Position numbers and translations under genes: made by a program. From Acidobacteriota bacterium (GTDB taxonomy: Bacteria > Acidobacteriota > Holophagae > Thermotomaculales > Thermotomaculaceae): 16,182 nt of DNA. Shown here piece after piece: positions 1-6,548 of the stretch; the first letter of the stretch is position 1, and each line of letters opens with the position of its first letter. Under the pieces are notes generated by a model, which made no database searches, was not told the DNA's origin, and was given only the letters and a program-made list of their open reading frames with translations. The stretch spans positions 1 to 16,182 of the forward strand of contig QMQE01000042.1 in NCBI GenBank assembly GCA_003650445.1, given 5' to 3'.

Positions 1-289
1 ATCGGGTTTTCTCCCGGAGGAGCGGGCGTGGATGGACAAATTTTTTTCCCATGGCTATCTGGACACTCTCAGGCTTTTCACCGATGAGGGGGAGAAATAC
101 TCCTGGTGGAGCTATCGGGCCCAGGCCAGGGAACGGAACGTGGGCTGGCGCATTGATTATTTTTTCGTGTCTGAAAATATGAAGAGCCGGGTGAAAGATG
201 CTTTTATTATGGATGATGTAACCGGCTCTGACCATTGCCCGGTTGGAATAGAATTAACTTTGGGAGTGAAGGGTGATGAGAGAGAGTGA
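1..289 (+). CDS. xth: Exodeoxyribonuclease III (C-terminal part, 5' end outside window)
   Basis: This is the last 95 residues of an exonuclease III / AP endonuclease of the EEP (exonuclease-endonuclease-phosphatase) superfamily, read in frame from base 2. The family cleaves 5' to abasic sites and removes 3' blocking groups during base excision repair, acting in the cytoplasm with Mg2+. Visible marks are GFLPEERAWMD near the left edge, the SWWSYR segment, RIDYFF (its Asp corresponds to the conserved active-site Asp of E. coli ExoIII) and GSDHCP near the C-terminus, which carries the catalytic Asp-His pair. The final codons (GGT GAT GAG AGA GAG TGA) run into a heptamer repeat tract, so the last six or so residues and the stop codon look repeat-derived. 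Family assignment is firm. The N-terminal half, with the metal-binding Glu, lies outside the window. Confidence 0.93.
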   Translation, partial: SGFLPEERAWMDKFFSHGYLDTLRLFTDEGEKYSWWSYRAQARERNVGWRIDYFFVSENMKSRVKDAFIMDDVTGSDHCPVGIELTLGVKGDERE

Positions 290-314
290 TGGGTGATGGG
301 TGATGAGTGATGAG
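274..314. repeat. Degenerate heptanucleotide tandem repeat (TGATGRG)
   Basis: Units TGATGAG (274-280), TGATGGG (287-293), TGATGGG (294-300), TGATGAG (301-307) and TGATGAG (308-314) occur, with AGAGAG (281-286) between the first two. Four copies are directly contiguous. The exonuclease stop codon is the TGA of the second unit. Seven-base units shift the reading frame at each copy, so this is not a coding repeat. It resembles the short tandem heptanucleotide repeats known from other bacterial intergenic regions (for example the STRR of filamentous cyanobacteria), but I infer no function. Confidence 0.85.
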
Positions 315-343
315 TAAATCAAAAGACAGGGAATGGCCAACTC

Positions 344-419
344 CCTTCTTTCGCGCACTCGCACTCGCACTTTCACTATTATTACTCCTACTTCTTCTTC
401 CGCCGCCCACGCCCATCTC
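344..419. repeat. Hexamer repeat (CGCACT) grading into a pyrimidine-rich tract
   Basis: Three perfect CGCACT copies (354-371) are followed by TTCACT (372-377), then by degenerate pyrimidine-rich text up to the Shine-Dalgarno sequence of the next gene. The plus strand of this stretch has few G residues and many C/T runs. Any long open frame here gives only low-complexity leucine- or serine-rich peptide, so I read it as non-coding, repeat-derived spacer. A small imperfect palindrome centred on TGGCCA lies just upstream (about 330-346). Confidence 0.6.
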
Positions 420-430
420 TGGAGGAGAAG

Positions 431-892
431 ATGAAAATTGTATCGGGGGGACAAACAGGTGTAGACCGGGCGGCATTGGATGCCGCTCTGGAAGCCGGTG
501 TCAAGGCGGGTGGCTGGTGCCCGAAAGGCAGGTTTGCGGAAGACGGGATGATTTCGTCAATTTATCCGGTTCGGGAATTGGAAAGATCTGGCTACAAGGC
601 ACGGACAAAGCAGAATGTGGTGGATAGTGACGGAACATTGATCATTTATTTTAATACCCCATCCGGTGGGACGGAGCAGACATTGCTTTTTTGTATCAGG
701 GAGAAAAAGCCTTATGCCCTTATTGATGCCGATGTGCTGACGGTGGAACAGGCGGCAGAAAAGGTCCGGGATTTCGTAGAGAGAAATGCTATTTCCGTTT
801 TGAATGTTGCTGGACCCCGGGCCAGCAAGAGCCCTGATGCCTACCGCTACACAAGGGACCTGCTTCTCTTTTTCCTGAAAGACTACAGGTAA
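431..892 (+). CDS. cpYpsA / SLOG-family protein ('putative molybdenum carrier')
   Basis: The 153-residue protein matches the circularly permuted YpsA branch of the SLOG superfamily (Pfam 'putative molybdenum carrier'), a Rossmann-like fold thought to bind nucleotides or nucleotide-derived ligands. Key segments are SGGQTGVDRA at residues 5-14, GGWCPKGR at 27-34, RTKQNVVDSDGTLI at 58-71, a GGT turn at 79-81 and LNVAGPRASKSPDAY at 124-138. These give the Gly-rich ligand loop and the PRxS-like signature. The molybdenum label comes from the annotation of relatives; no molybdenum genes lie nearby, so the substrate is unknown. The start is set by GGAGG at 421-425, five bases before ATG. The gene is cytosolic, with no signal peptide or membrane segment, and follows the repeat tract directly. 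Family call is firm; function is not. Confidence 0.85.
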   Translation: MKIVSGGQTGVDRAALDAALEAGVKAGGWCPKGRFAEDGMISSIYPVRELERSGYKARTKQNVVDSDGTLIIYFNTPSGGTEQTLLFCIREKKPYALIDADVLTVEQAAEKVRDFVERNAISVLNVAGPRASKSPDAYRYTRDLLLFFLKDYR

Positions 893-980
893 AAAATGGC
901 CGTGAATGTACAAGTCCTTGACAGAAGAATTGAACTCGTCGTAGGCTGGTTCCGGAAGGAAGTAAGGTGATAACGGGACG

Positions 981-1775
981 ATGAAAAAAATTGAACTGGA
1001 TATTCCAAACTCAAGACAGAATCGGCGGGCCTGCCCGAAATGTGGCTTGGAACAGGACGGGGCCAATACCGAATGCATCCGCTGCGGTGTTATTTTTGAG
1101 AAATATCGGGCCATTCCCGGACGATCGAGGGGGGATGCCTCGCCTTCAGCCGGGCCGGAAGGCCGGTTTTTCTCCCGTGAAAACATTAAAAATCTCCTGT
1201 TTCATGTCAACAGGGAAGAAGGGAGGGCATATCTCTACAGCAAAGGGGTTCTCCTGTTGATTTTGTTTTTCTGGGGGTTTCGGTTCATTCTGGCCCCTAT
1301 CGAGTCCAATGTTACCGGGAATTCATTCCTTCATCTAATCAACCTCCCTTTCCACGAAGCGGGGCACGTGGTTTTCAGGCCCTTCGGGCGGCTGATCACT
1401 TCCATGGGAGGTTCGCTGGGGCAGCTTCTGGTGCCACTGATCTGCTGCCTGGTTCTGCTAATCAAAACACGGGACCCTTTTGGCGGCGCTGTCACTTTCT
1501 GGTGGTTCGGTGAGAATTTTCTGGATCTGGCACCCTACATCAATGATGCAAGGAGCCTTGCTTTGCCGCTTATAGGGGGCAACACCGGCCGAACGGCCCC
1601 GTACGGTTTCCACGACTGGCAGTTTATCCTCACCGAAACAGGGCTCTTGAACTACGACCACGTACTGGCTCGAGGCGCGTGGCTGGTGGGAACGCTGGTT
1701 ATGCTCTGTGCTGTTTTCTGGGGCGCTTTCCTATTGGTTCGGCAATTTCGGAGTGTAAAACAATTGCCGGATTAA
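981..1775 (+). CDS. Zinc-ribbon membrane protein with HEAGH metallopeptidase-like motif
   Basis: This is an uncharacterised 264-residue protein. The N-terminus holds a CxxC...CxxC zinc ribbon (C18, C21, C32, C35), followed by a polar linker. Hydrophobic segments lie at about 88-106, 146-161 and 233-254. The stretch FHEAGHVVF (124-132) contains an HExxH motif (H125, E126, H129) as in membrane-bound M50-like zinc peptidases. Further polar residues set within hydrophobic surroundings, such as WWFGENFLDLAPYINDA (174-190, with E178, D182, D189) and HDW (211-213), could supply a third metal ligand. This is inference; I do not recognise a named family and no substrate can be given. The plain reading is an inner-membrane metalloprotein with a cytosolic zinc ribbon. 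The start follows AAGG at 964-967, a rather distant Shine-Dalgarno. It ends 19 bp before the convergent dehydrogenase gene. Gene confidence is high, peptidase activity unproven. Confidence 0.8.
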   Translation: MKKIELDIPNSRQNRRACPKCGLEQDGANTECIRCGVIFEKYRAIPGRSRGDASPSAGPEGRFFSRENIKNLLFHVNREEGRAYLYSKGVLLLILFFWGFRFILAPIESNVTGNSFLHLINLPFHEAGHVVFRPFGRLITSMGGSLGQLLVPLICCLVLLIKTRDPFGGAVTFWWFGENFLDLAPYINDARSLALPLIGGNTGRTAPYGFHDWQFILTETGLLNYDHVLARGAWLVGTLVMLCAVFWGAFLLVRQFRSVKQLPD

Positions 1776-1794
1776 GCGGATAATTCAGTTTTCT

Positions 1795-2571
1795 TTACGA
1801 AGTACTGATCATTTTTTTCATAATGTGCGAGGTGACTGTGAGGAGAAGTTTCTTCGGAGTGAAGCGCTCGGAAAAGGCCATGAAGCGGTTTTTTCCGCCC
1901 ACGATAATGGATGGTTTTTTTCCAAGGGCACGAAATGCGGTGTGGACGGCCTGTTCTGCTGTTGCCAGGCCCTTCTGTTGTGTGGGGATGCCGGCTTCTG
2001 CGAGGAAGTTGGTTGCCGTTGCAGGGGGATTCAGTGCCAGTACGTTTATACCTTTTGCCTTCATTTCGTACCACAGCGCTTCTGCGAGGTGGAGGTCAAA
2101 GGCCTTGGTCGCGGCGTAGGTGGCAAACCACGGACAGGGCTGGACGGCAGCGGTGGAAGCCATAATGATCATGTCTCCTCTGCCGGTTTCCGTCATTCGT
2201 TTCAGGAAGAGTCGGGCGATTTTTGTAACAGCAACACAGTTCAGTTGAATCATCTCTATTTCCCGGTTGTCGTCAATTTCAAGGAAAGGGCCGGAGGTGC
2301 CGAAACCGGCATTGTTAATGACCATTGTCACCGTCAGGCCAGCAGTTTTGTCACTCAATTCCTGAGCAAAATGCTCATGGGTCAGGTCAAGGGGAATGAT
2401 CCGGGTTTCCCGTTCGTACTGCTTCTCAATGTCCGCCGCAACATCCTCCAGTTTGTCCTGGCTTCTTGCGACCAGAGCCACGTTGTAGCCCTTTTTTGCC
2501 AGTTCATAGCTGAATTCTTTCCCGATTCCCGACGATGCGCCGGTTATGACAGCCCAATCAGTTTTCTTCAT
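1795..2571 (-). CDS. Short-chain dehydrogenase/reductase (SDR family)
   Basis: The 258-residue protein is a classical SDR, an NAD(P)H-dependent oxidoreductase with a Rossmann fold. It shows TGASSGIG at 10-17 (cofactor loop), the basic residue R36 in LVARSQDK suggesting NADP(H), LDLT at 61-64, NNAG at 86-89, structural N111, catalytic S139, Y152 and K156 (YAATK), and NPPATATNF at 181-189 after the active site. The C-terminal 40 residues are basic and hydrophobic, as in the DltE/YqjQ-like SDR subgroup of broad, mostly unknown substrates. No membrane anchor is evident. It is the only minus-strand gene of the window, convergent with the HEAGH gene and divergent from nuoA. The Shine-Dalgarno is the GGAGG complement at 2579-2583, eight bases from ATG. 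Family is certain; the substrate cannot be inferred from context. Confidence 0.93.
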   Translation of the reverse strand: MKKTDWAVITGASSGIGKEFSYELAKKGYNVALVARSQDKLEDVAADIEKQYERETRIIPLDLTHEHFAQELSDKTAGLTVTMVINNAGFGTSGPFLEIDDNREIEMIQLNCVAVTKIARLFLKRMTETGRGDMIIMASTAAVQPCPWFATYAATKAFDLHLAEALWYEMKAKGINVLALNPPATATNFLAEAGIPTQQKGLATAEQAVHTAFRALGKKPSIIVGGKNRFMAFSERFTPKKLLLTVTSHIMKKMISTS

Positions 2572-2607
2572 AAATATCCTCCGGGATTTCTGTTTTATCT
2601 AACTTTC

Positions 2608-2616
2608 AGTATAGCA
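2608..2616 (-). promoter_or_regulatory. Extended -10 promoter element for the SDR gene
   Basis: On the minus strand this reads TGCTATACT, an extended -10 (TGn + TATACT, five of six matches to TATAAT). It lies 36 bases upstream of the SDR ATG, leaving room for an untranslated leader with the GGAGG site. No good -35 hexamer is seen at 17 bp, which fits extended -10 promoters. No experimental support. Confidence 0.45.
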
Positions 2617-2873
2617 TGCTCCCAGGGAACGCTTTTTTTAAAATCTTAAACATGTGTTTGTGGTTTTAAGGGGAGAGATACTCGATATAACCTTGGATTT
2701 GGAAACAACCATTTGAGTTTAGTGTGTTTTCTATTCTTATGTTGGTGGCTCATGAATCTCAGCAATACCTCAGTGCCTGGTGCTGAAGTCTTCATCTTTC
2801 CGGTTTCCCGGCCAGATTGCATTTGATAATGAACAGTTCTTATGCGAAAATACCGAAGGTTGCATATTTTAAT

Positions 2874-2880
2874 AAGGAGG
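2874..2880 (+). promoter_or_regulatory. Ribosome binding site that fixes the TTG start of nuoA
   Basis: AAGGAGG is a near-perfect Shine-Dalgarno, seven bases before the TTG at 2888. The nearby ATG at 2883 is only two bases away and opens a different frame without NuoA similarity, so the TTG is the best-supported start. Confidence 0.8.
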
Positions 2881-2887
2881 GCATGCC

Positions 2888-3247
2888 TTGTCTCACGCAC
2901 AGTATATTCCCCTGCTTATCTTTCTGGTGATTGCGACTTTGTTTCCGCTGGTGACGCTGGCAATAGCCAAGCTGTTCCGTCCGGAAAAGTACAACAAGTC
3001 AAAACTCTCACCCTATGAGTGCGGAATTGAGGTGGACAAAGAACCTGAACGGAACTTTCACGTTCGCTACTATGTAGTGGCGGTTATCTTTTTGATTTTT
3101 GACGTGGAAACAGTTTTTCTGTACCCGTGGGCGGTGAAGTACCGTGCCCTGGGTCTTTTCGGGTTCGTCGAGATGGCAATTTTCCTGATCATCCTGATCT
3201 TTGGATACGTGTACGCGTGGAAAAAGGGGGCGTTGGAGTGGGAGTAA
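2888..3247 (+). CDS. nuoA: NADH-quinone oxidoreductase subunit A
   Basis: NuoA is a small inner-membrane subunit of complex I (NDH-1), which couples quinone reduction to proton pumping; it lies at the junction of the peripheral and membrane arms. The 119-residue protein has three membrane helices (about 7-30, 61-80, 90-110). The conserved loop contains SPYECGIE (41-48) with the Cys of the quinone-site loop, and FDVETVFLYPWA (71-82) carries the family's acidic pair. Length is normal. The start is TTG, chosen because of the AAGGAGG site seven bases upstream. This is the first gene of an 11-gene operon; its stop overlaps the start of nuoB by 10 bp. The weak start codon combined with a very strong ribosome site is unusual and may tune translation (inference). 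Confidence 0.96.
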   Translation: MSHAQYIPLLIFLVIATLFPLVTLAIAKLFRPEKYNKSKLSPYECGIEVDKEPERNFHVRYYVVAVIFLIFDVETVFLYPWAVKYRALGLFGFVEMAIFLIILIFGYVYAWKKGALEWE

Positions 3248-3735
3248 CACAGGAAGCAGTTGACAAGTTTTTAATTACTACCCGATTGGAGTATGTGTTC
3301 AATTGGGCGCGGAAGTCCTCGCTCTGGCCCGTGACCTTCGGGCTGGCCTGCTGTGCTATCGAAATGATGGCAACTGGTGCGGCGAGGTTTGACATTGACC
3401 GGTTTGGTTCGGGTATTTTTCGGGCATCGCCGAGGCAGTCAGATTTAATGATTGTCGCCGGGACGGTGACGTTGAAGATGGCCCCGGTACTTCGTAAAAT
3501 TTATGACCAGATGCCGGAACCCAAATGGGTGATTTCTATGGGGGCCTGTGCCAATTCAGGTGGTCTGTTCGATTCCTATGCGACATTGCAGGGAGTGGAT
3601 AAGATCGTTCCGGTGGATGTGTATATTCCCGGATGCCCGCCGAGGCCGGAATCCCTGCTCTATGGGTTTATGCAGCTTCAGGATAAAATCCAGAAGTCCA
3701 GTCTGCGGGACAAGTATCTCGTGGAGGGCCGGTAA
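3238..3735 (+). CDS. nuoB: NADH-quinone oxidoreductase subunit B
   Basis: NuoB carries iron-sulfur cluster N2, the last electron carrier before quinone, in the connecting (Q) module of complex I. The 165-residue protein has the four expected cluster residues: the adjacent pair C38-C39 (LACCAIEMM), C104 (GACANSGG) and C133 (PGCPPRPE). WARKSSLWP at 23-31 is the usual N-terminal signature. The GTG at 3238 is chosen as start: it is preceded by AAGGGGG at 3224-3230 with seven-base spacing and gives the normal family length. An in-frame ATG further upstream (3127) lies deep inside nuoA and would add 37 unrelated residues. The start overlaps the 3' end of nuoA, implying translational coupling. The gene ends one base before the ATG of nuoC. 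Confidence 0.96.
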   Translation: MGVTQEAVDKFLITTRLEYVFNWARKSSLWPVTFGLACCAIEMMATGAARFDIDRFGSGIFRASPRQSDLMIVAGTVTLKMAPVLRKIYDQMPEPKWVISMGACANSGGLFDSYATLQGVDKIVPVDVYIPGCPPRPESLLYGFMQLQDKIQKSSLRDKYLVEGR

Positions 3736-3736
3736 A

Positions 3737-4423
3737 ATGGCAGACGAAAAGAAAACAGGCACACCGACTGGGCAGGTGGATGCGCTGAAGGCGGACAAGA
3801 AGAAGACGGAACCGAAAAAGGCGGCGGCTGTACCGAATGTGGCACAAAAACCGGCCGGGGCAAAACCGAAGCCCGCCGGTCCGCCGAAACCGGCCATCGT
3901 GGAGCAGGAACGTACACCGGCATCGGAAGGCTGGCAGGAGAAGCTGTTGGAGGCCCTGGGAGACAAGGTGAAAGAAAGTTATGTGGCTTCCGGTGAATTC
4001 ACTGTGATTGTGGAGAATGGAAGCGATTTCAACGCTACCATGGCACAGATTCATGAAAACGGCTTTGATTACATGTCCGACATTTCAGCGGTGGATTATT
4101 CAAAGTATGATGGAGTACCGAAGCGCTTTGCCTTGTCTTATCATTTGTATTCCATTGCGGAGAATCATCGCCTTCGGGTGAAGGTTTTCCTTGATGATGG
4201 GGAGAAGCTTCCTTCTGTGATGCAGATATGGGGAACGGCTGATTTCCATGAACGGGAGGCCTTTGACTTGATGGGAATCGTGTTCACCGGCAGGGAAGGG
4301 CTGCGGAGAATCCTGCTGCCGGAAGACTGGATTGGCCACCCCCTCAGAAAAGAGCTATCAAAAAATGATGGCAACGAGGCCTACACAGCCAAGTTGGTTC
4401 GAAAAGCCAGAGAGGATGCGTGA
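3737..4423 (+). CDS. nuoC: NADH-quinone oxidoreductase subunit C with Lys/Ala/Pro-rich N-terminal extension
   Basis: NuoC is the 30-kDa subunit of the complex I connecting module, which packs against NuoD and NuoB. The conserved domain starts at about residue 66 (GWQEKLLEALGDKV). It includes TADFHEREAFDLMGI (167-181) and LRRILLPEDWIGHPLRK (189-205), both highly typical. The first 65 residues are unusual: low complexity, rich in Lys, Ala, Pro and Gly, and probably disordered. At 228 residues the protein is longer than the usual 150-200 of stand-alone NuoC, and the excess is this tail. The start ATG follows GGAGGG at 3723-3728 with eight-base spacing; no plausible start codon exists at the edge of the conserved domain, so I keep the tail. 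NuoC is separate from NuoD here, unlike the NuoCD fusion of E. coli. Its stop overlaps the nuoD start. Confidence 0.95.
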   Translation: MADEKKTGTPTGQVDALKADKKKTEPKKAAAVPNVAQKPAGAKPKPAGPPKPAIVEQERTPASEGWQEKLLEALGDKVKESYVASGEFTVIVENGSDFNATMAQIHENGFDYMSDISAVDYSKYDGVPKRFALSYHLYSIAENHRLRVKVFLDDGEKLPSVMQIWGTADFHEREAFDLMGIVFTGREGLRRILLPEDWIGHPLRKELSKNDGNEAYTAKLVRKAREDA

Positions 4424-5523
4424 TGTTTAAGTCAGAAATTATTGAACTGAACATGGGGCCACAGCACCCCAGTACCCACGGTGTCCTCCGGTTGAAGCTG
4501 AAACTGGATGGTGAAACGATTGTGGATCTGGATCCGGAAATCGGCTACCTGCACCGTGGTGTTGAAAAGCTGGCGGAAAATTTTACTTACCTCCAGGCAT
4601 TGAACCTGACCGACCGGCTGGATTATGTGGCGGCAGTTTCCAATAACCTGGGATACATTGAAACACTGGAAAAACTGGGTGGGGTTGAAGTTCCCCGGAA
4701 AGCAAAGTATTTCCGTACCCTCATGACGGAGCTTGGACGCTTGTCTTCTCACCTTTTGTGGCTGGCGACCCACGCGCTGGATATCGGCGCCATGACTGTT
4801 TTTCTCTATGCGTTCCGTGAGAGGGAATTTATTCTGGATATGTTCGAGATGGTTACCGGCGGGCGCCTGTTGACTACAACATTCCGCTATGGCGGATTGA
4901 AGGAAGATATCCCGGAGGGATTTGAACGATTAGTCCGGGATTTTATCAAAATATTCCCGGATCGGATGGCTGATTATGAAGCTTTACTGACCAAAAACCG
5001 CATCTGGATGAAACGTACAAAACAAGTAGGTGTCATTTCAGCCGAAGACGCGATTAGCTTAGGCCTGTCCGGCCCGGTTGTTCGGGGTTCCGGTGTGCGA
5101 TTTGATGTGCGCAAGGCGGAACCGTATGAAGCATATGGCGAGCTGGACTGGGATATGGCTGTTCAGGACGGGTGTGATACTTATGCCCGGTACCTCGTTC
5201 GGCTGGAAGAGATGCGCCAAAGCCTTCGGATTGTGGAACAGGCTCTGGACGGAATGCCGGAAGGCGAGTTCCGTGCGAAAGTACCTAAAGTTCTTAAACT
5301 TCCGAAAGGCGAGGTATACCATACTATCGAAGCGCCCAAAGGTGAACTGGGCTATTATCTCATCAGTGACGGCAAGGGCACCGGCCCGTATCGGCTGAAG
5401 GTGCGCGGCCCGTCCTTTGTGAACCTGCAGGGCCTGAAGCCAATGGTAAAAGGCCACATGGTGGCGGATGTTGTGGCCGTTATCGGAACGCTGGATGTTG
5501 TTCTCGGCGAAGTGGACCGGTAG
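4423..5523 (+). CDS. nuoD: NADH-quinone oxidoreductase subunit D
   Basis: NuoD is the 49-kDa subunit that forms much of the quinone-binding pocket of complex I, homologous to the large subunit of NiFe hydrogenases but lacking the metal ligands. In this 366-residue protein GPQHPSTHGVLRL (12-24) carries the pocket histidines, EIGYLHRGVEKLAE (39-52) follows, DRLDY (64-68) ends in the conserved tyrosine that contacts the quinone head group, and ELGRLSSHLLWLATHALDIG (103-122) is a strong family signature. The C-terminus ends GTLDVVLGEVDR, the typical terminus. The start is ATG at 4423, sharing its A with the nuoC stop and placed seven bases after AGAGG (4411-4415). A GTG one codon earlier is possible but too close to the ribosome site. 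Confidence 0.96.
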   Translation: MFKSEIIELNMGPQHPSTHGVLRLKLKLDGETIVDLDPEIGYLHRGVEKLAENFTYLQALNLTDRLDYVAAVSNNLGYIETLEKLGGVEVPRKAKYFRTLMTELGRLSSHLLWLATHALDIGAMTVFLYAFREREFILDMFEMVTGGRLLTTTFRYGGLKEDIPEGFERLVRDFIKIFPDRMADYEALLTKNRIWMKRTKQVGVISAEDAISLGLSGPVVRGSGVRFDVRKAEPYEAYGELDWDMAVQDGCDTYARYLVRLEEMRQSLRIVEQALDGMPEGEFRAKVPKVLKLPKGEVYHTIEAPKGELGYYLISDGKGTGPYRLKVRGPSFVNLQGLKPMVKGHMVADVVAVIGTLDVVLGEVDR

Positions 5524-5532
5524 GGGGGAAAT

Positions 5533-6546
5533 ATGGATTTTACTATGATAAATATCGTGATTCCCACCGTGAAAATTTTGATTGTGTTCGCGGTGATATT
5601 GCTGTCGGTGCTGGTGATGACCTATGCGGAACGGAAGGTTATTGCGTTTATGCAGGTCCGTCTCGGGCCGATGCGGGTGGGCCCATGGGGCTTACTCCAG
5701 CCCATTGCCGACGCGTTGAAACTGTTTTCCAAGGAAGACATTATTCCGACAATGGCAGATAAGCTGGTGTATTTTCTGGCACCGACCCTGGCCATTGTCC
5801 CAGCGTTTCTGACTTTTCTCGTGGTGCCCTTCGGGGATCAGACCACCTTCTTCGGTTTGCTGAAACACCCTACCAGTATGGCGATTTCCGACTTCAATAT
5901 CGGGCTTCTGTACATCCTGGCGATTTCATCTGTCGGAATCTACGGCATTCTGCTGGGGGGCTGGTCATCCAATTCCAAGTATCCGCTCCTCGGCGCCCTT
6001 CGTTCGGCCGCACAGATTGTCAGTTATGAAGTTCCTCTGACCTTGGCACTGGTGGGGCCGATTCTTCTGGCCAATACCTTGTCTATGAAAGGGATTGTGG
6101 AAGCTCAGGCAAAGGGGATGTGGTTTATTGTCCCCCAGTTTTTTGGCTTCCTGGTGTATCTGGCGTGCGCGGTGGCGGAAACCAACCGTGCGCCCTATGA
6201 CCTTCCGGAAGCAGAGCAGGAGCTGGTGGCGGGATTTCACACCGAATATTCGGGAATGAAGTTTGCTTTCTTCTATCTGGCGGAATACGCCAACATGATT
6301 GTGGTCAGTGCCATTGCCACCGTGGTTTTCCTCGGAGGCTGGCTGCCGGTTCCGGGGTTGGCGTTCCTGCACATTCCGGCCATAATCTGGTTTGCGTTGA
6401 AGGTCGGCTTCTTCCTGTTCATCTTTTTGTGGCTCCGGGCAACTTATCCCAGGTACCGGTACGATCAGCTGATGCAGATTGGCTGGAAATTCTTCATCCC
6501 CGTTGCATTGATTAACATCTTTGTTACGGCGCTGTTGGTGTTGTGA
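5533..6546 (+). CDS. nuoH: NADH-quinone oxidoreductase subunit H
   Basis: NuoH is the membrane subunit that encloses the quinone entry channel and links redox chemistry to the proton-pumping arm. The 337-residue protein has about eight membrane helices. Conserved pieces are ERKVIAFMQVRLGPMRVGP (33-51), then LQPIADALKLFSKED (55-69), AETNRAPYDLPEAEQELVAG (215-234) with its acidic cluster, HTEYSGMKFAFFYLAEYANM (236-255) and RATYPRYRYDQLM (302-314). All key charged residues expected for the quinone cavity and E-channel are present and the length is normal. It directly follows nuoD with a nine-base gap that holds a G-rich ribosome site. In 14-subunit operons nuoE, nuoF and nuoG would sit between nuoD and nuoH; here the junction is clean, without remnant coding sequence. 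Confidence 0.97.
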   Translation: MDFTMINIVIPTVKILIVFAVILLSVLVMTYAERKVIAFMQVRLGPMRVGPWGLLQPIADALKLFSKEDIIPTMADKLVYFLAPTLAIVPAFLTFLVVPFGDQTTFFGLLKHPTSMAISDFNIGLLYILAISSVGIYGILLGGWSSNSKYPLLGALRSAAQIVSYEVPLTLALVGPILLANTLSMKGIVEAQAKGMWFIVPQFFGFLVYLACAVAETNRAPYDLPEAEQELVAGFHTEYSGMKFAFFYLAEYANMIVVSAIATVVFLGGWLPVPGLAFLHIPAIIWFALKVGFFLFIFLWLRATYPRYRYDQLMQIGWKFFIPVALINIFVTALLVL

Positions 6547-6548
6547 GC

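Larger units (their letters stand above)
2572..2887. other. Divergent intergenic spacer upstream of the complex I operon
   Basis: This 316-bp gap lies between the minus-strand SDR gene and nuoA and must hold the nuo promoter. It is visibly more A/T-rich than its flanks and has no credible ORF. Weak plus-strand candidates are TATAAC at 2686-2691 and TTGCAT at 2817-2822 followed 18 bp later by TATGCG; neither is a convincing sigma-70 pair. A small bulged hairpin can form at 2759-2786 (TCAGC pairing with GCTGA, plus ACC with GGT). I recognise no riboswitch, operator or small RNA. Confidence 0.5.

Noticed and set aside
307..627. Open frame of 106 codons overlapping the repeat tract and the cpYpsA start
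   Set aside because: It is low-complexity leucine/proline translation of the simple repeat followed by an out-of-frame reading of the cpYpsA gene.
918..946. TTGACA hexamer upstream of the HEAGH gene as a promoter
   Set aside because: The -35 match is perfect, but the hexamer at 17 bp (GTAGGC) is a poor -10 and no extended TGn is present.
557..1186. 209-codon open frame on the minus strand
   Set aside because: It is antisense to cpYpsA and the HEAGH gene, which both have clear family marks or ribosome sites; its product has no recognisable motif.
1740..1769. Inverted repeat CGGCAATT / AATTGCCG as a terminator between the convergent genes
   Set aside because: The loop is 14 bases, the stem lies inside the coding end of the HEAGH gene, and no T tract follows on either strand.
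1825..2649. 274-codon open frame on the plus strand
   Set aside because: It is antisense to the SDR gene, whose full set of catalytic motifs shows the coding strand.
3127..3237. Upstream ATG as an alternative nuoB start
   Set aside because: It would add 37 residues read out of frame from nuoA, without similarity to NuoB; the GTG at 3238 has a good ribosome site.
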